Assembly: GCA_963754645.1 (NCBI GenBank)
Contig: CAVWGP010000011.1
Span: 1,364,001 to 1,428,000, forward strand
Direction: 5' to 3'
Origin: CAVWGP01 sp963754645
GTDB lineage: Bacteria > Pseudomonadota > Alphaproteobacteria > Bin65
DNA: 64,000 bases
Shown here: positions 27,351 through 35,070 of the stretch, piece by piece
How the letters are laid out: the number at the start of each line of letters is the position of its first letter
Position numbering within the stretch: the stretch's first letter is position 1
The notes under the pieces: generated by a model
Told to the model about the DNA's origin: nothing
The model's input: the letters and a program-made list of their open reading frames with translations, nothing else
Databases searched by the model: none
Translations under genes and position numbers: made by a program

Positions 27351-27410
27351 GAAGTGAATGCAGCGAGCGGCAGAGTCAGAAATTGGGTCGGCTGGTATTA
27401 TGCGGCGGCG

Positions 27411-28319
27411 TTAGCGCCGCGCGATGTTGTCGGCCAAGGCCACGAGGCGCTGCATCGATCGCAGCACCGGGCGCTCGATGAGCTTGCCTTCGATCACGAC
27501 GAGGCCGGTGTCGCTTTCGGCGAACGCGGCCATGATGCGCCGCGCGCGGTCGACCTGCGCCGCGGCGGGACTGAACACCTCGTTGATCGCCGCGATTTGC
27601 TTGGGGTGGATCGCCGCCTTGCCGGTGAAGCCGAGCAGCGCGCTTTTCTCGGCCTCGCGCCGCAGGCCGTCCATGTCCCGCAGATCGAGCCACGGCACGT
27701 CGATGAGATCGAGGCCGGCGCCGGCCGCGGCGTGGACGACGCGCGAACGCGCATAGAGCAACGTGTCCCAGCTATTGACCGTGCGCAGCTCGGCGGAGAG
27801 ATCGACGGCGCCGAACAGGAGCGTCGCGATGCGCGGACTGGCGCGGGCGATGGCATAGGCCCGGTCGAGCCCGTCGTTCGATTCGATGATGACATGCAGC
27901 CGCGTCGGCAGCGCCGCCTCGGACAGCACGTCGTCGAGCAGCGTCACCTCGTCGGGCGAGCGCACTTTGGTCAGCATCAGCGCCGGCGGGCGGTGCGGGC
28001 TGGCGAGGAAAGCCGCCACGTCCTTGAGCCCGTCGGCCGAGCGCAGCGAATTGATGCGCACGACGCGCTCGATGCCGTCGTCGCGGTTGCGGCCTTCGGG
28101 CGTGGCGAACAGCGCGAAGGCGCGCTCGCGCGCCGCCGCCTTGTGCTGCGGCGCCACCGCGTCCTCGACATCGACGGTGACGATATCGGCGCCGGCCTTG
28201 AGCGCCTTGGGAAACATGTCGGGCTTGTCGCCGGGCGCGAAGATCAAGCTGCGGCGCGGCTGGAAGGGCAGATCGGTCACGGCGGTCCTCGGATCGGGCG
28301 GCGCATGATCGCCGGTCAT
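27411..28319 (-). CDS. CitE-like lyase (HpcH/HpaI aldolase family)
   Basis: The 302-residue product has the CitE-family TIM-barrel landmarks: Arg-Ser-Leu-Ile-Phe-Ala-Pro-Gly-Asp-Lys-Pro-Asp-Met at the start, Val-Asp-Val-Glu-Asp-Ala-Val, Val-Arg-Ile-Asn-Ser, a metal-binding Ile-Glu-Ser, and Gly-Lys-Ala-Ala-Ile-His-Pro-Lys-Gln near the C-terminus. Family members cleave citramalyl-, malyl- or related CoA esters. The start overlaps the modC stop by four bases, which places it last in the molybdate operon; a functional link to molybdenum is not known to me. Confidence 0.88.
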   Translation of the reverse strand: MTGDHAPPDPRTAVTDLPFQPRRSLIFAPGDKPDMFPKALKAGADIVTVDVEDAVAPQHKAAARERAFALFATPEGRNRDDGIERVVRINSLRSADGLKDVAAFLASPHRPPALMLTKVRSPDEVTLLDDVLSEAALPTRLHVIIESNDGLDRAYAIARASPRIATLLFGAVDLSAELRTVNSWDTLLYARSRVVHAAAGAGLDLIDVPWLDLRDMDGLRREAEKSALLGFTGKAAIHPKQIAAINEVFSPAAAQVDRARRIMAAFAESDTGLVVIEGKLIERPVLRSMQRLVALADNIARR

Positions 28320-29425
28320 TGCGGCGCCATCAAGTGAATGTCGGCGGCGAGCAGCGACACCGTCGCCGCGCGGCCCGGCGCCAGCTCGTTGCGCCGCGCC
28401 GTGTGCGCGGAAACGGTGAAAACCATAATATCCGCGCCGTCGCCGATGCGCAGCCGAATCTCGGCAGTGTCGCCCAGAAACAGCAGATCGGCGATGCTGC
28501 CGGAAATCGGATTTTCCCGCTCGCCGCGCGACGGCCGCTCGCGCCGGTGCATGATGACCGAGCCCGCCGGGATCATCCACGACACGGCGGCGCCGGGCGC
28601 GAAGCGGCCGTCATCGGCGGCCTCCAGCATTGTGTCGCGCCAGGCGACCCGCAGCAACCCGCGCGCGGAGTCGCGTTCCGCGACGCGCCCGGCGAAAACA
28701 TTGGGCTGATCCATCAGGCGGGCAACCAGCGGCGAAGCAGGCCGGGACACGAGGTCGCCGGGCGTGCCGTGCTGCAGCGTGGTGCCGCGATGCACGACGC
28801 TCATGCGGTCGGCGAGGGCGGCGGCTTCGTTGAGATCGTGCGTCACCAGAACGGTCGGGCATTTGATGGCGCGGCGCAGGATGGCGAGTTCGTGCTGCAG
28901 CTTTTTGCGCGTCACTTGGTCGACGGCGGCGAAGGGTTCGTCGAGCAGGAGCACCGCGGGCTCGCGCGCCAACGCGCGGGCGAGCGCGACGCGCTGGCGC
29001 TGGCCGCCCGACAGCGCATCCGGGCGCCGGTCTTCGAGGCCGGCGAGATGGACGAGGCCGAGCAGCTCGCCGGCGCGGCGCGCGCGCTCGGATCGCGGCA
29101 CATGGCCGAGTGCCGCCAGCACATTGCCGCGCGCCGAGAGATGCGGGAACAAGGCGTATTCCTGGAACACGAAGCCGACGCGGCGCGCTTGCACCGGTGC
29201 GTGAATGCCGGCGGCGCTGTCGAACCAGGTGGCGCCGGCGCACGCGATGCGGCCTTCGCGCGGGCGGAGCAGGCCGGCGATGGCGCGCAGGATCGTCGTC
29301 TTGCCGGCGCCCGACGGGCCGACCAGGGCCAAGAGCTCGCCATCGGCGCAGCGCAACTCGGCATCGAGCGGTATCGGCGCCGCCTGCTTGACGCGCAGCT
29401 CGAAGCCGCCGGCCGTCGCCGTCAT
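28316..29425 (-). CDS. modC: Molybdate ABC transporter ATP-binding protein ModC
   Basis: The 369-residue ATPase has Walker A Gly-Pro-Ser-Gly-Ala-Gly-Lys-Thr at 36-43, signature Leu-Ser-Gly-Gly-Gln at 138-142 and Walker B Leu-Leu-Asp-Glu-Pro ending near 164. The C-terminal region (after about residue 300) is a Mop/TOBE oxyanion-binding domain, as expected of ModC. Neighbouring modB overlaps by four bases and modA heads the operon. Tungstate import is possible as well. Confidence 0.93.
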   Translation of the reverse strand: MTATAGGFELRVKQAAPIPLDAELRCADGELLALVGPSGAGKTTILRAIAGLLRPREGRIACAGATWFDSAAGIHAPVQARRVGFVFQEYALFPHLSARGNVLAALGHVPRSERARRAGELLGLVHLAGLEDRRPDALSGGQRQRVALARALAREPAVLLLDEPFAAVDQVTRKKLQHELAILRRAIKCPTVLVTHDLNEAAALADRMSVVHRGTTLQHGTPGDLVSRPASPLVARLMDQPNVFAGRVAERDSARGLLRVAWRDTMLEAADDGRFAPGAAVSWMIPAGSVIMHRRERPSRGERENPISGSIADLLFLGDTAEIRLRIGDGADIMVFTVSAHTARRNELAPGRAATVSLLAADIHLMAPQ

Positions 29426-30090
29426 CGCGGCGCCGCGCGGCCGCGCTGGCCGAGCGCATAGACGATGCCGATGGCGACGAAGGCGAGCGCCAGCAGGGTC
29501 AGCGCCATGGTGCCCGCCGCATCGAGCTGAAACGCCTGGACGCGGTCGTAGATGGCGATCGAAAGCGTGCGCGTTTCGCCCGGAATATTGCCGCCGACCA
29601 TGAGCACGACGCCGAATTCGCCCAGCGTGTGCGCGAAGGTGAGGGCGATGGCCGAGGCCAAGCCGGGCCAGGCGAGCGGCAGTTCGATGCGCCGGAACGT
29701 CGCCGCGCGCGACAGGCCGCCGCACCACGCCGCCTCGCGCAAGCTGTGCGGCACGGCTTCGAAGGCGCGCTGCAAGGGCTGCACGGCGAAGGGCAAATTC
29801 GCGATCAGCGAGGCGACGAGCAGGCCCTCGAACGTGAAAACGAGCGGCTGGCCGAACACGCTCTCGAAGGCTTGGCCGAGCGGCGAGGCGCGGCCGGCCG
29901 CGACCAGCATGTAGTAGCCGAGCACGGTCGGCGGCAGAACCAGCGGCAGGGCGATCAGCGCCTCGACGAAGCTGCGGCCGGGAAAGCGCCGCCACGCCAG
30001 CGCGCGCGCGATCAACAGCGCGAGCGGCACGAGAATGACGACCGTCCACGCGGCGAGGCGAAGCGAAAGTGCGAGGGCCGCGCTGTCCAT
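29422..30090 (-). CDS. modB: Molybdate ABC transporter permease ModB
   Basis: The 222-residue inner-membrane protein has about five helices, the start Leu-Ser-Leu-Arg-Leu-Ala and the ModB motif Ala-Leu-Pro-Leu-Val-Leu-Pro-Pro-Thr-Val-Leu-Gly-Tyr-Tyr. The cytoplasmic loop Leu-Arg-Glu-Ala-Ala-Trp-Cys-Gly-Gly is the EAA motif, and Gly-Glu-Phe-Gly-Val-Val-Leu-Met-Val-Gly-Gly-Asn-Ile-Pro-Gly-Glu-Thr is highly characteristic of ModB. Nine bases separate it from modA. Confidence 0.95.
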   Translation of the reverse strand: MDSAALALSLRLAAWTVVILVPLALLIARALAWRRFPGRSFVEALIALPLVLPPTVLGYYMLVAAGRASPLGQAFESVFGQPLVFTFEGLLVASLIANLPFAVQPLQRAFEAVPHSLREAAWCGGLSRAATFRRIELPLAWPGLASAIALTFAHTLGEFGVVLMVGGNIPGETRTLSIAIYDRVQAFQLDAAGTMALTLLALAFVAIGIVYALGQRGRAAPR

Positions 30091-30099
30091 CGGTCGCGT

Positions 30100-30930
30100 T
30101 TACCCGGCGGGCCGGACGAAGCCGTAGCGCTCCAGCACGGCCGCCGAGGCCGGCGAGAGGACGTGGCGCAGGAAGTCGGCGCCCTCGTTCATGCGCATTT
30201 TCGTTAGCGCCACGCGCTGGCGCAACGGCGGATGCCAGGCCGGGTCGATCGGCGCGAAGCGGCCACGCGCCGCGATCGCCGGCGCAAGCGACAAGGAGAG
30301 CGCAACGATGCCGCCCTCGGCCGATCCCGAGAGCGCGAATTGCGCCGCCTGCGCCACATGCTCGCCGAGCACGAGCTTGGGCTTGATCGCGTCCCAAAGG
30401 CCGGCGTGACGCAGCGCGGCTTCGGCCGCCTTGCCATAGGGCGCGTGCTCGGGATTGGCGATGGCGAAGCGCTTCACGCGCCCGTCCGCGAGCGCGGCGC
30501 GCAAATCGGCAAGCGTGCCGTCCGGCTTGAGCGGCGAAGCGGGCGGCACGGCGAGCACCAGGCCGCCGATCGCATAGACGAAACCCTCATCGACCGTATG
30601 CCCTTGCCGCGCGAGATCGAGCACGAGCGCTTCGTCGGCCGAAAAAAACACGCCGAAGGGCGCGCCTTGGGCGATCTGGCGCGCGAGAGTGCCGGAGGAG
30701 CCGTAGGTGATTTCGACGCGCGGCCGGTCGGCTGCCCGGTAATTCGCCGCGATCTCGTCGAGCGCGGGTTGCAGATCCGAGGCGGCGGCGACGCGGAGAA
30801 TGCGGACGACGCGGGCGGCGGCAAGCGCCGGCCACGCGGCCAGCGCGCCGGCGAGAATGCAGCGCCGCGTCACAAACCGCGCGGCGCCGATCCTGCCCAA
30901 GTTCGATGGAATGCCGTCCATTGCCGCCAT
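30100..30930 (-). CDS. modA: Molybdate ABC transporter substrate-binding protein ModA
   Basis: The periplasmic molybdate receptor, 276 residues. After an N-terminal segment with a hydrophobic signal region (Leu-Ala-Gly-Ala-Leu-Ala-Ala-Trp-Pro-Ala-Leu-Ala), the mature protein has Ala-Ala-Ser-Asp-Leu-Gln-Pro-Ala, Tyr-Gly-Ser-Ser-Gly-Thr-Leu-Ala-Arg-Gln-Ile, Gly-Ala-Pro-Phe-Gly-Val-Phe-Phe-Ser-Ala-Asp, and Ala-Pro-Tyr-Gly-Lys-Ala-Ala, all standard ModA oxyanion-site motifs. A later Met at 30921 or an internal start is possible. A candidate Mo-box lies just upstream. Confidence 0.93.
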   Translation of the reverse strand: MAAMDGIPSNLGRIGAARFVTRRCILAGALAAWPALAAARVVRILRVAAASDLQPALDEIAANYRAADRPRVEITYGSSGTLARQIAQGAPFGVFFSADEALVLDLARQGHTVDEGFVYAIGGLVLAVPPASPLKPDGTLADLRAALADGRVKRFAIANPEHAPYGKAAEAALRHAGLWDAIKPKLVLGEHVAQAAQFALSGSAEGGIVALSLSLAPAIAARGRFAPIDPAWHPPLRQRVALTKMRMNEGADFLRHVLSPASAAVLERYGFVRPAG

Positions 30931-30941
30931 GCCCGCGGGAG

Positions 30942-30965
30942 CGTTATAGCCAATTGACTATATCG
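30942..30965. promoter_or_regulatory. Candidate Mo-box (ModE-type operator) of modABC
   Basis: CGTTATAG, CCAATTGA, CTATATCG form a 24-base imperfect palindrome (7 of 8 outer bases and the central CAATTG pair). CG-TATA arms are typical of sites for the molybdate-responsive repressor ModE. It ends 12 bases before the modA start. No modE gene is in the window. Confidence 0.55.
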
Positions 30966-31017
30966 CTTCGACGAGGCTCGGCGCAATCGCACCGTGAGGG
31001 CGCGGCAAACGCCCCGC

Positions 31018-31740
31018 TTATCGCGTCGCCGCCGCGGCTTTCTCGATGGTCGCGGCGGTTTGCCCGAACAGGATCTTTTTCTCCTCCTCGCTCATGCCGC
31101 CGACGCGCGGCGGCGAGATTTCGTGGCCTTTCTGGTAGGCACGGTCGACGGCGGGGCGCTGCTTGATCGCCTCGAACCAGCGGGTGAGGTGCTTGAACTC
31201 GTCAAGGCTCTGGTTCAGGCGCTTGTAGATCGCGACCCAGGGATAGGAGGCCATGTCGGCGATCGAATAGTCGCCGGCGAGGAACGGGCGGTCGGCGAGT
31301 CGCTTGTTCATCACGCCGTACAGGCGGTTGACCTCGTCGCCGTAGCGCGTCTTGCCGTAGGGAATGTCGACCGGCGCGTAGTTGAGGAAGTGGCCGCATT
31401 GCCCCGACATTGGGCCGAGGCCGCCCATCTGCCACATGAGCCATTCCTGAACCTGGACGCGGGCGCGGCTTTCGCTCGGCATGAACTTACCGGTTTTCTC
31501 GGCGAGATAGAGCAGGATCGCGCCCGACTCGAACACCGAGATCGGCGCGCCGCCGCCCTTGGGCTCGTGATCGACGATGGCCGGCATGCGGTTGTTCGGC
31601 GAGATGCTGAGAAATCCCGGCTTGAATTGCTCGCCCTTGCCAATATTGACCGCGATGAGTTTGTAGGGCAACGCGGCCTCTTCGAGAAAAATCGTCACCT
31701 TGTGCCCGTTCGGCGTGGGCCAGTAATGGACATCGATCAT
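31018..31740 (-). CDS. Glutathione S-transferase family protein (YfcG/YghU-like)
   Basis: The 240-residue product has the N-terminal thioredoxin-fold (Tyr-Trp-Pro-Thr-Pro-Asn-Gly-His-Lys-Val) with Thr/Asn in the position used by Nu-class enzymes, then Asn-Arg-Met-Pro-Ala-Ile-Val-Asp and Phe-Glu-Ser-Gly-Ala-Ile-Leu-Leu-Tyr-Leu-Ala. The C-terminal helical domain follows from about residue 95. Nu-class members such as YfcG and YghU act as disulfide-bond reductases with glutathione. Monocistronic. Confidence 0.9.
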   Translation of the reverse strand: MIDVHYWPTPNGHKVTIFLEEAALPYKLIAVNIGKGEQFKPGFLSISPNNRMPAIVDHEPKGGGAPISVFESGAILLYLAEKTGKFMPSESRARVQVQEWLMWQMGGLGPMSGQCGHFLNYAPVDIPYGKTRYGDEVNRLYGVMNKRLADRPFLAGDYSIADMASYPWVAIYKRLNQSLDEFKHLTRWFEAIKQRPAVDRAYQKGHEISPPRVGGMSEEEKKILFGQTAATIEKAAAATR

Positions 31741-31830
31741 CGTCGCCTCCGGTCGGAAAGGAATTTCGAGTTAAGCTAGGGTTCGCCGCGCCAATGGCAA
31801 GGTCGGGCCGCCGCGCGCGGCGCAACGCCG

Positions 31831-32685
31831 CTATGCGCGCCCCTTGGCGCGGAACGGGTGGGCGGGATAGACGCCGAGCACGGTGACCTCGGAGGAGAAG
31901 AATTTCAGCTCCTCGAACGCGAAGCGCATCGGCTGCTCGTCGATATGGCCGTCCACATCGGCGTAAAATTGCGCCACGGTGAACGAGCCGTCGAGAATAT
32001 AGCTTTCGAGCTTGGTGATGTTGACCTTGTTGGTCGCGAAACCGCCGAGCGCTTTGTAGAGCGCGGCGGGCACGCTGCGCACCTGGAACACGAACGACGT
32101 GATGCACGGCCCGTTGCCCGGCTTGGGCCGCCTGGGCTTGCGGCTCATCACGATGAAGCGCGTGGTGTTGTGGGCGAAATCCTCGATGTTGCGCTTCAAG
32201 ATTTTGAGGCCGTAGATCTCGGCGGCGAGGCTCGACGAAATCGCCGCCTTGCCGCGGTCGTTCCACGCCGCGATGTCCCTGGCGGCGCCCGCCGTGTCGG
32301 CATGGACGATGGCCTTCAAGCCGAGCTTCTTGATCGCCTTGCGGCATTGGCCGAGCGCGTGCACGTGGCTGTGCACCTCCTCGATCGTATCGAGGGTCGC
32401 GCCCTCGACGCCGAGCAGGCAATGCTCGACGCGCTGGAAATGCTCGCCGATGATGTGCAGGCCCGAGCCGGGCAGGATGTGGTGGATGTCGGCGACCCGG
32501 CCGGCGATCGAATTGTCGATCGGGATCATGGCAAGCCGCGCCTGGCCGTAGCGCGCGGCGGCGAAGGCGTCCTCGAACGAGGCGCAGGGCAGCGGCGTCA
32601 TCCTGGGAAACGCGCCGCGGCAGGCGAGGTTCGAATAGGCGCCGGGAAATCCCTGGAAAGCGATGCGATTCGCGGGCGTCGGCAT
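31831..32685 (-). CDS. pheA: Prephenate dehydratase
   Basis: Converts prephenate to phenylpyruvate in phenylalanine synthesis. The 284-residue, stand-alone form has the catalytic-domain motifs Gly-Phe-Pro-Gly-Ala-Tyr-Ser, Pro-Ile-Asp-Asn-Ser-Ile-Ala-Gly-Arg and Asn-Thr-Thr-Arg-Phe (the catalytic Thr-Arg-Phe), then a C-terminal ACT domain (from about residue 195) for phenylalanine feedback, with Leu-Glu-Ser-Tyr where many relatives have Glu-Ser-Arg-Pro. The start at 32685 follows good family alignment; an ATG at 32745 would add 20 residues. kdsB follows upstream on the same strand, 56 bases away. Confidence 0.95.
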   Translation of the reverse strand: MPTPANRIAFQGFPGAYSNLACRGAFPRMTPLPCASFEDAFAAARYGQARLAMIPIDNSIAGRVADIHHILPGSGLHIIGEHFQRVEHCLLGVEGATLDTIEEVHSHVHALGQCRKAIKKLGLKAIVHADTAGAARDIAAWNDRGKAAISSSLAAEIYGLKILKRNIEDFAHNTTRFIVMSRKPRRPKPGNGPCITSFVFQVRSVPAALYKALGGFATNKVNITKLESYILDGSFTVAQFYADVDGHIDEQPMRFAFEELKFFSSEVTVLGVYPAHPFRAKGRA

Positions 32686-32741
32686 GACGGCCGGTCCTTG
32701 ATCTGGTGTTGCGGAAATGGGGCGGAATGCCGGCGGCGGCC

Positions 32742-33482
32742 TCAACGCGGCGCCAACAAGGCGCGGGCGCGTTCGAGGTCGGCGGCAGTATCGACACCGA
32801 ACAGAAGCGTGTCAACGAGCGCCACGTCGATGCGCATCCCGGCTTCGAGCGCGCGCAACTGTTCGAGCTTTTCGCGCTTCTCGAGTATGCCCTGGGGCAG
32901 GGCGACGAAGCGGTCGAGTGCCGCGCGCCGATAGGCGTAGATGCCGATGTGGTGATAAACCGGTCCGTCGCCGGCCGGCGCCGCCGCGCGGGTGAAATAA
33001 AGCGCGCGGCCGATGCGCTGGCCCGGCGCATAGGCGACGACGGCTTTCACGACATTGGGGTTGGCGCGCTCCTCGGCGTCGTCCGTCGCGATGGCGAGGG
33101 TCGCGATATCGACCGCGGGGTCGGCCAAAGGTTCGAGCACGGCGCGGATCAAATCCGGTTCGATCATCGGAAAATCGCCCTGGAGATTGATCGCCACGTC
33201 GTGCTTGCCCTGCGGATCGATCGCCGCGAGCGCGGCATGGACGCGATCCGAGCCCGAGGGCAAGGCCGGATCGGTGAGCACGGCATTCAGTCCGCGCGCC
33301 TTCGCGGCATCGACGATCGCCCGGTCCCCGGCGGCGATCCACACCGCGCCGGCCCGCGCCGCGAGCGCGCGCTCGGCAACATGGGCGATCATCGGCCGGC
33401 CGTGGATGTCGGCGAGCGGCTTGTTCGGCAGCCGCGTCGCTGCCAGCCGGGCGGGAATTAAAACGATCGGATTGAGCGTCAT
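32742..33482 (-). CDS. kdsB: 3-deoxy-manno-octulosonate cytidylyltransferase
   Basis: Activates Kdo as CMP-Kdo for lipopolysaccharide assembly. The 246-residue product starts with Ile-Pro-Ala-Arg-Leu-Ala-Ala-Thr-Arg-Leu-Pro-Asn-Lys-Pro-Leu, the nucleotide-binding loop of the family, and contains Asn-Leu-Gln-Gly-Asp-Phe-Pro and His-His-Ile-Gly-Ile-Tyr-Ala-Tyr-Arg. Together with pheA and the divergent cytochrome c gene this is a gene order typical of alphaproteobacteria. Confidence 0.96.
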   Translation of the reverse strand: MTLNPIVLIPARLAATRLPNKPLADIHGRPMIAHVAERALAARAGAVWIAAGDRAIVDAAKARGLNAVLTDPALPSGSDRVHAALAAIDPQGKHDVAINLQGDFPMIEPDLIRAVLEPLADPAVDIATLAIATDDAEERANPNVVKAVVAYAPGQRIGRALYFTRAAAPAGDGPVYHHIGIYAYRRAALDRFVALPQGILEKREKLEQLRALEAGMRIDVALVDTLLFGVDTAADLERARALLAPR

Positions 33483-33669
33483 CGCAAGCGCCTCACCCGC
33501 GCGCCAAGTGCCTGCGCGGGTTCGCGAAATTTATGCGACACTTTGCCACGTGAATTGCCGGATTGGTGCATGGGCATGATGGATGACGCTGCTCGTGGCG
33601 GACCATATAAGCTTCAGCGCGAAAGCGAAACGGGCTTCGGCTCACTCCGAAAACACGGAACCGGCACAA

Positions 33670-34188
33670 ATGGAATTCAACAAGATCGCGGGCGCCATCC
33701 TGGTCACCCTGCTGGTGATGATGGGTATCGGGAAAATCGGCAATACGCTGGTGCCGCAGTTCCAACCCAAGGAAGACAAACCGGGCGCGAAGACGCCGAC
33801 GGACCCGACGCCGCCGGCGGAAGCCTTGAAGCCGCTGCCGGAGCGCCTGGCGGCGGCGACGGTCGAAGACGGCGAACGCCGGGGCCAGGCCTGCGTTTCT
33901 TGTCACACCTTCGCGAAGGGCGGCCGGAACGGCGTCGGCCCGAATCTGTGGGACATCGTCGGCCGCAAGAAGGGCTCGGTCGCGGGCTTTAAATACTCCG
34001 TCAGTTTGCTGAGCACGCCGGGCGACTGGTCGTTCGATGACCTCGACAAATACTTGGCGAACCCCGGCGCATTCATCAAGGACAGCCCGATGACGCTGGC
34101 GACGCCCAATCAAGACCGCCGCGCGGCCATCATCCGCTATTTGCAAACTCTGAGCGAAAGCCCGAAGCCGCTGCCGGCCAAGCAATAG
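33670..34188 (+). CDS. Membrane-anchored cytochrome c (CycM/c552 type)
   Basis: The 172-residue product has an uncleaved N-terminal helix (residues about 4-26), a Pro-rich linker, and one heme c site Cys75-Val-Ser-Cys78-His79. Further family marks are Gly-Val-Gly-Pro-Asn-Leu-Trp-Asp-Ile-Val-Gly-Arg and a likely axial Met in Ser-Pro-Met-Thr-Leu. Anchored cytochromes of this type carry electrons from the bc1 complex to aa3 oxidase on the periplasmic side. The ATG at 33670 is preferred over 33583 because the family starts at the helix. Confidence 0.9.
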   Translation: MEFNKIAGAILVTLLVMMGIGKIGNTLVPQFQPKEDKPGAKTPTDPTPPAEALKPLPERLAAATVEDGERRGQACVSCHTFAKGGRNGVGPNLWDIVGRKKGSVAGFKYSVSLLSTPGDWSFDDLDKYLANPGAFIKDSPMTLATPNQDRRAAIIRYLQTLSESPKPLPAKQ

Positions 34189-34222
34189 GCCGCGCGCCGG
34201 CGCAGCCCAGGGGGCCCGCGCC

Positions 34223-35002
34223 ATGAGCCAGCCCGATCTCGACGCGCTCGCCGCCTTTGCCAACACACTGGCGGATGCGAGCGGCGCGGTGATCCGGCCC
34301 TATTTCCGCTCCGGAGTCTCGGTTGTCGCCAAGGGCGACGGCAGCCCGGTGACGCGCGCCGACCGCGAAACCGAAGCCGCGATCCGCAGCCGCGTCGCCG
34401 CCGCCTATCCCGAGCACGGCATCTATGGCGAGGAGCACGGCCGCGAGCGCGAAGCGGCGCGCTACCAATGGGTCATCGACCCGATCGACGGGACCAAGGC
34501 GTTCCTCGTCGGCATTCCCCTGTTCGGCACGCTGATCGCGCTGTGCGAGGACGGCAAGCCGATCCTCGGCGTCATCGACCAGCCGATCTCGCGCGAACGC
34601 TGGATCGGCATCAAGGGCCGCGGCGCCACGCTCAACGGCAAAGCGATCAAGACCAGACGCGGCGTTGCGCTCGCCGACGCCATGCTGTGCTCGACGACGC
34701 CGGCCATGTTCGCGGGCGCCAAGGGCCCGCGCCATGCCCGGCTTGCCGCCAAGGTCTCGTTCGTGCGCTGGGGCGTCGATTGCTATGCCGCCGGCATGCT
34801 GGCCAATGGCAGCGTCGATTTCATGGTCGAAGCCAGCCTCAAGCCCTATGACTTCCTCGCCCTCGTTCCGGTCATTGAGGAGGCCGGCGGCACGGTTAGC
34901 GACTGGTCCGGCGCGCCGCTCACCATAAACTCCGGCGAAACCTTCCTCGCCTCGGCCTCGACCGAGCTGCACGAAGGCGCCCTGGCGCTGCTGCGCGGCT
35001 GA
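34223..35002 (+). CDS. hisN: Inositol-monophosphatase-family phosphatase (HisN-type histidinol-phosphatase)
   Basis: The 259-residue product has the IMPase metal-site motifs Gly-Glu-Glu-His-Gly, Trp-Val-Ile-Asp-Pro-Ile-Asp-Gly-Thr-Lys-Ala-Phe and, near the C-terminus, Lys-Pro-Tyr-Asp-Phe-Leu-Ala-Leu (the WD-type motif). In alphaproteobacteria this branch includes HisN, the histidinol-phosphate phosphatase of histidine synthesis; inositol phosphatase is the alternative. AGGGGG precedes the ATG. Thirty-four bases separate it from the cytochrome gene. Confidence 0.85.
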   Translation: MSQPDLDALAAFANTLADASGAVIRPYFRSGVSVVAKGDGSPVTRADRETEAAIRSRVAAAYPEHGIYGEEHGREREAARYQWVIDPIDGTKAFLVGIPLFGTLIALCEDGKPILGVIDQPISRERWIGIKGRGATLNGKAIKTRRGVALADAMLCSTTPAMFAGAKGPRHARLAAKVSFVRWGVDCYAAGMLANGSVDFMVEASLKPYDFLALVPVIEEAGGTVSDWSGAPLTINSGETFLASASTELHEGALALLRG

Positions 35003-35070
35003 GGCGGGCCCTTCCGGTTTCCGTCCGGCGCGACTATTGTCCGCGCCATCGAAACCTTGGGGCCGGCCCG

